Source: Bromus sterilis
Lineage: Eukaryota; Streptophyta; Magnoliopsida; Poales; Poaceae
Direction of reading: 5' to 3'
Length of the DNA stretch: 64,000 nucleotides
NCBI GenBank assembly: GCA_950022295.1
Contig: OX465601.1
Coordinates: forward strand, 171,619,501-171,683,500
Part shown: piece by piece, positions 47,875 to 57,553 of the stretch
How positions within the stretch are numbered: the first letter of the stretch is position 1
Layout of the letters: each line of letters begins with the position of its first letter
Notes under the pieces: generated by a model
What the model was told of the DNA's origin: nothing
The model's input: the letters and a program-made list of their open reading frames with translations, nothing else
Databases searched by the model: none
Position numbers and translations under genes: made by a program

Positions 47875-49746
47875 CTAGTTAAGACACCTGGGCCAAGCCG
47901 GCAGTGTAGCTACAGCCATAGTGGCCCTCTGCTGCAGTTTCTTGTCTCTTCGACAGCTGATAGTGGTGAATACATGAAAGGCCGAGCGATTCTGAAGTTG
48001 TTTGGGATTTGCTTGAAACCCGGCTGATCTTGATTGCCCTTGCTGTCCTCCTCCTCTGGGTCCCTGCTGCTGGTGCACGGTGCCGGCTCCCTGATGCCCT
48101 GAATTTCTGCTATGGTTGCCTTCGCCGGATCCGCCAGTAGACCCTGGAGGTCCCTGGTTTTCTCGTCGTGCAAATTCCTTCATGAAGTTGCACTGTTCCC
48201 AAGTGTGACTAGTTGGACGTCCAGGTTTTTTATGTGTTGGACAGGGCCCCTGCATAACTGCTTCAAAACTGTTTGGGCGAAAGCCTCCTCCTTCCGACTT
48301 GCGGTAGCTGCTGCCCCCTTGCTTCTATCACTGGTAGCCGGTATTGGTGTTGGCTACTAGGTCAGAAGTATTATGGTCGTCACGTTGTTTGTTCGGCTGG
48401 CTCTGGGATCCTTTGCCTCCGTTCTTTTTGTTTTGTCCGCCTTTTTCTTCCTCAGAGTCAGCATCTTTGGTCTTGTCAGACTCGACTTATTTGATTACTG
48501 CGCTCATGAGCTCACCCATGTATTTGACAGTTCTCTTGAGCCAGCCGAGTTTGTGCACTAAGGGCTCAAACTTACAATTCCTCTCCAAGACGATTACTGC
48601 GGTTTGGGCTGTGATAGTAACTGAGGAGTGCACTATATCTGATGCTCGCCATGCCCAGCTGAGGGTTGATTCTCCTTCTTTCTGGACACAATACTCCAAG
48701 TCGACAATTGTCGTAGCCCTCTTGCAGGTGCCTTGAAAGTTTTGTATGAATTTCTCCTTGAGATCCGCCCATGAGGTGACATAATTCTCAGGGAGATTCT
48801 TGAACCAGATGCGAGCCGGCCCTTCCAACATCATTGTGAAGTAGCAAGCACAAACTCCATCGGATGCTCTGAAGAGGTCCATGGCAAGTTCATAGCTTTC
48901 CATCCACACTGCCAGGTCCATGTCAGCCGCGTAGTTTGCTAGTTTATGCGGTGCCTTGAAGTCGGCAGGTAGGGATACATTCCTGAGAGCCGGTACCAGG
49001 CATTGGTTAACTATTGATCTCCCAACAGACTGGAAGTTTTCGGATGGTGAAGGCTGATAAGACGGCAGGCCTGCTACTCCCACCATTTTCTGAGGTGCTT
49101 CATGTTGTCGATGAATCCCGGAGGTTGCAGGACCCGGCGATTTAGCTTGCCGGCTCATACTTTGGTAAGGTGTCTCATGTAGGTGTGAGTGTCCTCGTGA
49201 GTAGTTGGCTTGCTGAGTCATTGCTGTCTTGAGAAGCTCTACCGCCTGTCGAGCAACTTGATCTGCTGGGGTGTCTCCATAGATTGGTGCAGCGGTGAGG
49301 AGCCGGCTAGCTTCCATCACGTTTGCTATAGGGTTGTTGTAATGATTATGAGGTGTATGGAACCGATCAGACCGAGAGGGAGGAGTCAGCTGATTAGGTA
49401 TGTTGAACCCCGGAGGGGTTGATTGCTGCAGGCTTTGGAACAAGTTTCTCCTTGGCATGTCGTTTGGGATCTGGCTCGCATGTCTGTCGACGCGCGCGAG
49501 ACTTAGCTTCTGAGCTTCTATTAGCTCCGACTCTTGCCGCAAGCGTGCAGCTTCCTGAGCAAGCCAACTTTCCTTTTCTGCTAACCCGGCCGCCTCGGCA
49601 TTGATTTCTTTGTGTATGTTGACCACCTGATGTCTGCAACCCTGGTTCTCCAATCCTCCTGGTTTTCTGGTGTAACTTGGGTGAGTAGTGCTTCTTCGAA
49701 AGCGGCCACAGCTTAGGAAAGGGCTTCTGCCCCGATGGAATCTCAT
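47875..49746 (-). pseudogene. Element H Gag (capsid and nucleocapsid)
   Basis: An open frame of 419 codons (49746-48487) begins at an ATG overlapping the stop of the upstream ORF (ATGA). It contains a charged coiled-coil-like part (INAEAAGLAEKESWLAQEAA), QARQAVELL-type sequence and the capsid core (LPADFKAPHKLANYAADMDL, WFKNLPENYVTSWADLKEKF, FIQNFQGTCKRATT). After a stop the region continues with CPTHKKPGRPTSHTWEQCNF (from 48255), a Cys/His stretch in the nucleocapsid position, and a GQ-rich linker. It would form the particle that packages the element RNA. Stops near 48487 and 48360 disrupt it. Confidence 0.78.
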
Positions 49747-50311
49747 GCTGTTGAGCTAGCCGGCTGGCCCGCATCCGGGTTAGGAGGTGCACGTTGATCT
49801 CCTTGGTCTCCCTGCACTCCGGCTCCTGAGTTTTCCATGAAGACAGAGACAAAATATGGAGGATCAAAGTAAGGGAAATCCGGGTTGTATTCCGCTGAGC
49901 CGGTGCCGAGTCTTCCGCTCCCGACGGATCGAATCGACCCGGCATACGCCGAGCTTCCATCACTGGGGCGTGACATTGCATCGGACGTTTCCTCTGAGGT
50001 GTCATTGGCCAGGGACTCAACAGAACGCACCGGCTCTGGAGACCCGGTGACAAATCTGACGAAGGTGTGGTTAAAGCCGGCTTGCTGCTGGCTTGAGGTT
50101 CCCACGTGAATTTCTAGATCTTGCTTCAGCTCAGATCTATTGGTCTTGGCGATGAAGATTTGGATCAAACCGATCGGGACCCGGTACCCAGATTTTAGGG
50201 AATCGGCTTCGGGGCCCCAGTGCGAGTCGTCAATGTAAATCTTCCCGTGCCGGCTTCTAGTGATCCGGCCGGAGACAATTCCTGCATGGGCAGGCCCCAC
50301 GGTGGGCGCCA
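49743..50311 (-). CDS. Element H leader ORF (N-terminal Gag region?)
   Basis: The frame is open from the LTR through the PBS to TGA at 49743. It contains KIYIDDSHWGPEADSL, SGYRVPIGLIQIFIAKTN and a Ser/Gly-rich tail (SIRSVGSGRLGTGS), and overlaps the capsid ORF by ATGA. Similar pre-Gag segments occur in Tat elements, but I do not recognise a domain. There is no clear ATG near the start, so translation of this part is doubtful. It may simply be the N-terminal part of a Gag ORF later shifted out of frame. Confidence 0.4.
50294..50311 (-). other. Primer binding site, element H
   Basis: On the - strand TGGCGCCCACCGTGGGGC follows the 5' LTR end after two bases. It begins TGG like other plant PBSs. 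I cannot assign the tRNA with certainty. Confidence 0.7.
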
Positions 50312-50313
50312 AC

Positions 50314-50900
50314 TGTCGTGGGGTTAACACAACAGAAGTCTGAGTCATCGAACTTGTAGTGAGGCCTTTGCTGCGAGGTGGTATCAAGAAGAGAGTCGAC
50401 ATAGACATGGTACTCGGCGATTTACCCAGGTTTCGGCCCCTCTTTGTTCTCGAGGTAAAGACCTACTCCTGCTTCTTATTCTTGAGAGGGTTTCCGGCTC
50501 GTCGAAAGGACTAGTTGGCTTGTGGATTACAAGGGTTTGCCGGCTCGTAACTTGCGTCTCAGGGAGATCTAGGTTACGAGTCTGCGTTGGTGGTTGTGTG
50601 TTGAATTGAGAGTTGATTCTGGCGCCCCGAACCCTCGGCTTATAAAGGTGCCGGGTCCAGGATTCCACGGATCTGATTCCTACTTGAGGTGGAATCCTAT
50701 TCTACGTCTACTTTACAAATACGCTATGCACTATATAAGGTAAGTCGAATTCCTACTTGGGCTTCAAGCTTGTCTCCTTGGCGCGTCTTCCTCTGGGCCA
50801 GGTCTTGTCTTCGTTGGCCTTCACGTATAAGCCGGTCCAGAGAGTTGCGATCTAATGCTGGGTTATGGGCTTGATCCACCCCCCCCCCCCCCCCCCGACA
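50314..50900 (-). repeat. Element H 5' LTR (right in window)
   Basis: The outer end GGGGGTCGGGG-like end lies in an 18-C run (50879-50896) before GACA; the inner end is TGTCGTGGGGTTAACAC at 50314. It pairs with 40336-40914, which has only a short C run at the same point. Confidence 0.88.
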
Positions 50901-52665
50901 AAGTCCATGGTGTTCATCGGGAAGGGTTGTTTATCCACCTGCATCTCAGAAAATCTCAATCATCCTTCATTAATGGCCGATTGTATATGTCTCCGGAAAA
51001 CATTGCAATCATCAGTAGTATGTGAAAACGAATTGTGAAATTTGCAATACGCACGCTGTTTTAGCTCTTCAAACGGCGGTAAAGTGTGAGATATTCTAAT
51101 CATCTTATCTTGCAACAAAGCATCAAATATCCTATCACACTTGGCTATGGCAAAGGTAAACTCCATCTCCTCATCACGATTCTTGCGAATCGGCTTAAGA
51201 GCATTGCAAAAGGTTTGGCCTTTGAGGACCAAAAAAACTCAGTGGTATATACATCAACCTCATCGTCCGAGTCACTATCATTGTAGTCAACCATATGCAA
51301 TCTAGGACGATCGGTTGATGACTTATGAGTCTCTTTAACTCGGCTCTCTTGGGCCAAATCTTCCTGCAAGACTTGGTTAATATTCAAAAAATCATAAGTT
51401 TCTAGCCTCTTTTTAATGTGAGTCTTCAATCCATTAAGAACAAGATCCTCCAAGTCTCTCTCGGTTATCACTAAGCTATAGCATCATTTTTTATATCTCT
51501 AAATCTTTTGATATAATCAATGACCGATTCATCATCTTTTTGCCTAACCGATGTAATATGTGATAACTTAGGCTCATTGTCGCCACTATAAAAGTGATCA
51601 TGAAATTTTGGTTCTAGTTGCGACCATAAAAGAATAGAGCCATGTGGCAAAGCATCAAACCATGAAAATGCGGTGCCAGTCAAAGATAAGGGAAATAACC
51701 GCACTTTCAATTCTTCAATGGGACTTGCTTCACCCAACTATGCTAGATACTAACTAACATGCTCCCAAGTTGTTTTTGAGCCCTCTCCACTAAATTTAAC
51801 AAATTCAGGAACCTTGTAACCTTGAGGGTACAACACTGCATCGAAGTGTGCAGGATAAGGCTTTTGATACACACTACTCTTTACTTTCGGCTCGCTTCCA
51901 AAAGCATCTTGAAACATTTTATGCAAATCCTGCATTAGCTTGGCTAAAATAGGATCTGTGGTAGGTGTTGATGCTTGTGGTATAGGAGCAACTTGAGTAC
52001 TAGCTATTGGTGCAACTTGTGCTATGGGCGCCGAACTATAATTCGGTGGTAGAAAAAACGTGGCTGCCCCTATATGTGATGTGGCAAAGTAATTCGACGT
52101 TGGCGCCGAATTGGTTGCACTCGGAATAGGGTTAGGTTAGGTAGGTGCAGCCACAAGTTGATTGGTTTGGCTAGGATAAGAATTCATCGGCATATTATAA
52201 TATTGTTGCATACGCGGCGCCGATGAAATAGGCAAGGTTGGATTAATTTTTTCTGGGCTAACAACAGTTCCACTAGATGATGGGGTATATTTTTTGTGCA
52301 CTACTATTTGCTAAGAACGCATTATACATCATATCATTTCCCTTTCTAACCAAACTCTCAATCACAGCGAGTTGATCTTTAGAAAAAACTTTACTCACAG
52401 TGATTTCATCTATGTTGCCATCCAGAGGAGGGAGCTTTATTTCTCCAATCGAAGTGATGTCGCCTTGGCGAGTCTTGTCGAAATTCGCAAGAAAGACATG
52501 CAAATCCTCCTCCTCGCACTACTTCATGAGCGCCTCATAAGCCTACATGCTCTGCTCCTGGCGCTGCTTCTTGATGGCTTCATATGTTTGACGATGTTCC
52601 TCCGATAATTCATCAAGACTGGGCCTAATGATGTTATCGGCGTTGATCTCTCTTGACTTGGACAT
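50901..52665 (-). pseudogene. Element E Gag N-terminal part
   Basis: The likely start is the Met at 52665 (MSKSREINADNIIRPSLDEL), about 50 bases after the LTR and PBS. The frame is broken by stops near 52545, 52140 and 51735. Recognisable parts are a proline-rich linker, the capsid-like PPEFVKFSGEGSKTTWEHVS-type segment, and SPIEELKVRLFPLSLTGTAF with WSQLEPKFHDHFYSG and VIDYIKRFRDIKN. A late CKFHNSFSHTTDDCNVFRRH gives a CX..H..C-type motif in the nucleocapsid position. The sequence is cut at 50901 by H and continues at 40335. Confidence 0.75.
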
Positions 52666-52693
52666 GGTTGATGATGATTTCTTGAAACTTGTC

Positions 52694-52712
52694 CCCAGCG
52701 GAGTCGCCAAAA
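52694..52712 (-). other. Primer binding site, element E
   Basis: On the - strand, just after the 5' LTR end at 52717, the sequence reads TTTGGCGACTCCGCTGGGGA. This kind of PBS is described for Tat/Ogre-like elements and has been linked to tRNA-Arg; the tRNA match was not checked here. Confidence 0.65.
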
Positions 52713-52716
52713 AGTG

Positions 52717-53687
52717 TGTTGACACAAGAACACATCACCGTGTACCCTCGACGCCGGGGGTGATGCACCACATCTCACATCGAAGGAGACCCGTCCGGAT
52801 GCGCGGTACGCAAGCACTCCGGCGGGCGCTTTTGAACACCCGAAACCCCATGCTCCCGGGAGGGACCCCGTCAGGGAGAACGGCGGCTATGGGCTGCCCT
52901 AGGTCGATTCGCTTGCCCCTACATCCTCGTGGATTCGTCGCCCTGCAATAAGAAGAACGGACGAAGACCGAGAGAGAAATAACAAGGGAGAGGGATAAAA
53001 TTAGGGTTTGGAAATGTGTAGATGTGTTTGTTCGATTGTGTGTTGTTTCAATCGGCCATCACCTCATCTATATATGAGTGGGTTGGGCTTCCCTTGCAAT
53101 AAACGAGATATTTTCGCGTCCAATATGTCAAAATCCCGAGCAAAATCGGATTCTACGCGGTCATCCCGGACGGTCTGGATAAATATGGTCAAAACCCGCT
53201 TCGGGTCATAATTATCCGGACGATCCGGGCTTCAGCCCGGATGATCCGGCCCCAAGGCCATACGGTTCGGATAATTATCACCGAGACCTCTTTCGGGTCA
53301 TAATTATCCGGACGTCTAAGGTTTAGCCTGGATGGTCCGGACTGACTTTTTAGTGCTGCGCTGTTTTGGCCGTAACTTCTTCATATGAAATCGGATTTGG
53401 ATGTTTCAAATATAAAAATCGACCGCTTTGACGAGACCAAGCCGCTCCATGTAGAAGGTTTTTCCATTTGATGATGTATTGAAGGACTAATTGGCAAAAT
53501 AGTGCTTTGAATGCAAGGATATTACTGCTACAAACATATTTTCGGCCTTAGAGATGGAATCGGATGGCGATGGCTCGAACTACAAAGATGTTCACCTCAA
53601 CAATACCCAAATTTTTCATGCAGATAACTTCTTCATTTGAGGCCATCTTGTATATGAATGTTGTCGTGCCAAAAACTGGTGTCAACA
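52717..53687 (-). repeat. Element E 5' LTR (right in window)
   Basis: Pairs with 37384-38346 at about 90-95 percent on inspection. It starts TGTTGACACAAG and ends GGTGTCAACA in + orientation, flanked by CGGTG at 53688-53692. Confidence 0.87.
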
Positions 53688-54054
53688 CGGTGGATTCGTA
53701 CGACCTCCGATTCGGGTAAAACTTCGAACCACACGATCCACGTAGACATTCAGTGACGTCTACCACACTTCACATCCGTTCCAAGAACATTTTCCGGTGG
53801 CCAATAAAAAAATACATTTATTTAATAAATGAGGTTTCGTATCGATGGCGATGGTTGGTCTTGTGCTGGAAGTTGCGACGGTGATCGGGTGAGACCCGGT
53901 GTCACAAAAGGTCATGTGTCATGGTGTAAAGGCTCGGTCACACATGCCGGTACGAGAAGGAGGGGAAATATATTCACCAATTAATAAATTGGTGAAGAAA
54001 ATACTACAAAGAATCGTAACAAACATTTTTTTAATTAGGATGGAATTTTCAGGC

Positions 54055-55701
54055 TGTTACATAAACAACCTTTGGTTTAATAACGACAACATTGTTTACT
54101 TCGCCACCTTCTTGTTGCATTCGGAATCCTACTGGAGACATAACCCTATCCTCTCAAGTTAGGGGAAATTTACCGCTATCTGCATCATAACCTTTCACTT
54201 GGGGTAACCAACGAGGAGGTGTTATCTCCCATAGCCTTTTTGTTTACAAATCACTTTGCTCCCAACGAGTACAGATGGGTTGTCAATCCATTCGGCCTTG
54301 CTGTTTACAAAGGATCAAACGCAAGAGATAATGATAGTGGTGACTGCAACAGAAAGTAAAAGCAGAAATTAAACTGAGGGTGTAAACAGTGGTGGAAATA
54401 TGGACCGAGGTCCCATGACGTTCACTAGTGATGTCTCTCTCCAAAAATAAGATAAAAATGCTATGCGAGGTAAAAAAATCTCAACTAGGCGATTGACAGG
54501 ATTAAAAACGCACCGCAATGCTAACTATGCTACAAAAGAAAGTAAGTGGTTCAAAAGCATGGGCAGTACGCCAAGGTAAGTAGACCAAAATCCATCTGCA
54601 TCTACTACGAATCACCCCCCCTTAAGATATCTATCCAGAACATCTCGCTGGTATTAAGTTGCGAATCCCACCCAAAGTGTAAATCCAAAGCAACAGACAA
54701 CTGCATTAAAAGAACTTTGCTTAAAGTAAACAATCCTTGCACCCGCAAGTACAAGCACCATTGTTTTCCCCCGGGTGGCAACAACACATCCCCTAGTCTC
54801 ATGTTTCTGTCACTCAAGCTAGACATCAGGGGGCTGAACCCACAATCAAGCATAACGCTCCCTCTTGGAGTTGCAATAAACCACTTGGCCAAAGTAAAAT
54901 ACGGCAACGGAGAACATGCAAGAATGACTCAAGAACTCAAATATAAAAGATAAGAACCAAATAGATTACTCATCACAATCTGAACATAGTCTCATAATCC
55001 ATCGGATCCTAGCAAACTCAGCATAGCAACAACAGAAAATTACATATCTGCCTCGATCATGTCGGGAAGCTCACGAGGTCTAGAAGATGAAGCACAAGGG
55101 AGGAGAGGAAACATCACATAACTACTGGTCATGGACCCATGGTCCAAGGTAGACTACTCACGGCACATCCGGGAGGCATCCATGGAGATGGAGGGGCTCC
55201 CGGAGGTGATTCCTCCCTTCGGAAGGGTGCCGGTACAGCGTCTCCTGGCAGCCCTGATGTTGAAACGGCGGCGGCGGCGGTACAGGGACGAGAACCGGAA
55301 TAGAAGATCGAGATTAGGGGCTTCCTCCGTGGGGGCTAAATATAGGCCAAAGGGGGCACCGAGGGGGGCCACAGGGCAACCAGGAGGGTGCCCGGCGTGC
55401 CCTAGGGGGGGCGCCAGGGACCCTCCTGGGGCCCTGGTGGGTCCACTCCCTTCCTTCGTTGATGACTCTGGAAGCTTCTGGGACACTGATTTTTTATATA
55501 ATTTTTCCGGAATTTATTGGGCACTTTTAATGGCCGGAAAACCTGAAATACAAAAACAGCAGAAAACAGGATCTCGCAACTGAGTTAATAGGTTAGTCCA
55601 GATATGATCAAAAGTGTATCAAAGTTCAAGCAAAACATGGCAAAGTCACACAAATCATGCATGGAGCAAGAAGAAATTATAGATACATTTGGGACGTATC
55701 A
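54055..55701 (-). mobile_element. Inverted LTR of an Athila-like element (family TGATACGTC)
   Basis: Read on the - strand it begins TGATACGTCCCAAATG at 55701. It follows the known layout of such pooid LTRs: CTCCATGC, AACCTATTAA, a GC-rich stretch, CCTATATTTAG, and near the end GATTGACAACCC and CTCGTTGGTT. It may end at TGTAACA (54055-54061 reversed), bases it shares with the end of the C-family LTR. No internal sequence in the same orientation follows on either side, so it is a solo LTR or a rearrangement product. Short ORFs (54546, 54605, 55131, 55154) lie in LTR sequence and are rejected. Confidence 0.7.
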
Positions 55702-56640
55702 ATGCTGCCTTACACTTAAATAATTTTGTTGAGCTTTGTGATGTGCAAAAGTACAAGGAAGTAGATGGTGATATTGTTAAACTTAAGCTTTTTCCGTTCT
55801 CCTTGAGAGGAAGAGCTAAGGAGTGGCTGCAATCCTTACCTAGGAATAGCATTGATTCTTGGGAAGTACTACCCACGTGCTGAAATTATCCAATTAAGAA
55901 GTAACATTATGAATTTTAGGCAATTGGATAATGAACACGTTGCCCAAGCTTGGGAACGTATGAAAACTCTTGTTAAGAACTTCCCTACACATGGTTTGAC
56001 TACTTGGATGATTATCCAAACTTTTTATGCAGGTTTGAACTTTACCTCGCGGAATCTGTTAGACTCGGTCGTGGGAGGAACCTCTATGTCAACCACACTT
56101 GGTGCTGCCCTGAAGTTACTTGATGAGATGATGCTGAACTACTCTCAATGGCACACCGAACGATCTCCAACAGGTAAGAAGGTAAATTCTGTCGAGGAGA
56201 TCTCCTCTCTCAATGAAAAGGTTGACTTGATCATGTCTTTTCTTACTAAGCAAGCTCCTATTGATCCTCATGATGTTCCTTTAAATTCCTTGGTTGCTCA
56301 AAAACTAGTAGATGTGAACTTTATCTCTAGATAAAACTTCAACAATAATGCTTATAGGAGTAATTTTGGTAACAACAATCCTAGACCATTCCATCCAACA
56401 ACTATGGGAAAAACAACACTTATCCTAGCACCAAAAACTCCAATTCTAAATTAGAGAGCATGCTTAAGGATTTTATCACTACCCAAACGGCCTTCAACAA
56501 GAGTGTAGAAGAAAAAATAGTCAAATTAGATAGTGTCTCTTTGAAGGTAGATAATATAGCCCATGATGTTGAGATGCTTAAAATTAGAACTTCTCCCCTT
56601 GAGGAGAGGAAGACCACTCCTATGAATGCTATTTAAGTGC
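55702..56640 (+). pseudogene. Athila-like Gag, left arm (5'-truncated, frameshifted)
   Basis: The capsid region is recognisable: ALHLNNFVELCDVQKYKEVD, LFPFSLRGRAKEWLQSLP, WERMKTLVKNFPTHGL, FYAGLNFTSRNLLDSVVGG. Frameshifts lie near 55855 and 56335. The later part (NFNNNAYRSNFGNNNPR-type sequence) matches the nucleocapsid-side linker of Athila-like elements. The homologous region on the right arm is 63970-63218. Confidence 0.8.
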
Positions 56641-56977
56641 AGATTAATGAAAACATTAGGATGTTAGCCAAACTTAAAGAGATATGGGCTAGAGAATAGG
56701 AGGAAGAAGAGAGAAATAAGAGCGTTCCTACCCACCACACCATTGCTACTATCCAAGTTGTTGGGGATCTCAAAACTGTTAGCACCCATCACATCCCTAG
56801 TCCACCTGGACCTATCAATGGTGATGCTACATCATCAATCGTAGATGAAGGAACCTCTAATAACATAGAGGCTTTCAAACAAGTGAGCCTTAATGATATC
56901 ACTACCTCTTTGATTGATAGTAGTGATTTGATTTTGATAATTTCACCCTACCTGAAGTTATTGGTTTCCTACACAAA

Positions 56978-57553
56978 ATGTCTAGTTACCCCCAGACTAG
57001 CACACTTAATATTGCCTTCACGGAGCATATCACCAATGCTATAATTAAATTTAGGGAGGAGAAGCTTAGAGTAGAAGCCTCCATATCTAGGAAGCCAGAA
57101 GATGGTTGGGATCCTATGATTAAAATTAAGTTGAATAACTTCTCTTGCTTTGCTCTTTGTGATGTTGGAGCTAGTACCTCTGTTATGCCCAAAAGAATGT
57201 ATGATATGCTTGAATTGAAACCTTCTGATCCTTGTTCTTTTGGTGTTCGCCTTGTTGATTCTTCCGTAAAGAAATCTTTGGGGAAGATCGATGATGTTCT
57301 TATCATTGTCAATGACAATTATGTTCCCGTTGATTTCACTATTATGGATATTGACTATGAACCCTCATGTACAATTATTTTGGGACGTCCTTTTCTTCGC
57401 ACAATTGGTGTTGTTATGTATATGAAAGAGGGGAATATAAAATTCCAATTCCCTCTCAAGAAAGGGATGGAACACTTCCCTAGGAAGAAGATTAAGTTAC
57501 CTTTTGAGTCCGTTACACGAGCTAGCTATTCTCTTTCTCTTGATAAAACTTGA
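56978..57553 (+). pseudogene. Athila-like protease, left arm
   Basis: The aspartic protease region has CDVGASTSVMPKRMYD at the active site (DVGA instead of the usual D-S/L-GA) and TIILGRPFLRTIG later. The frame is open for 191 codons to TGA at 57551-57553 and is immediately followed by 3' non-coding sequence. The RT that normally follows in autonomous Athila elements is missing. The start given is only the first ATG of the open stretch; the natural frame would run on from Gag. Confidence 0.75.

Larger units (their letters stand above)
40336..50900 (-). mobile_element. Element H: Tat-lineage Gypsy element with an antisense gene
   Basis: LTRs are 40336-40914 (579 bp) and 50314-50900 (587 bp), and the target duplication is AAGTC (40331-40335, 50901-50905). 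On the - strand the 5' LTR is followed by the PBS TGGCGCCCACCGTGGGGC, then gag, protease, RT, RNase H, a second RNase H, integrase, a 3 kb non-coding region with tandem repeats and an antisense gene, the PPT (CCTGGGGGCTAA) and the 3' LTR. The second RNase H domain and the long 3' region with an extra ORF are hallmarks of the Tat lineage. Coding regions are broken in several places. Confidence 0.88.
37384..53687 (-). mobile_element. Element E: non-autonomous Tat-like Gypsy element, split by H
   Basis: LTRs at 37384-38346 (963 bp) and 52717-53687 (971 bp) start TGTTGACAC and end GTCAACA, with target duplication CGGTG at 37379-37383 and 53688-53692. The PPT (reverse complement of 38347-38362, ending CAGGGGGCATG) and the PBS next to the right LTR place it on the - strand. 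Without H it is about 5.7 kb. It encodes Gag and an aspartic protease, but I find no RT, RNase H or integrase, so it would depend on another element's enzymes. Confidence 0.85.
37063..54061 (+). mobile_element. Second family C LTR fragment, split by element E
   Basis: Two pieces, about 37063-37383 and 53688-54061, align with 1-703. Landmarks are TGGCTGC...GTAAACCCTA, GGTGGTCTATTTATAGG, then CTCCGATTCGGGTAAAAC after the insertion, and the end GGCTGTTACA. Element E lies between them with the duplication CGGTG. No PBS follows the LTR end, so this is a 3' or solo LTR, truncated on the left. Directly to its right is an inverted Athila-like LTR. Confidence 0.65.

Noticed and set aside
54546..55583. 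ORFs of 100-150 codons on both strands
   Set aside because: They are inside an inverted Athila-like LTR and have no domain.
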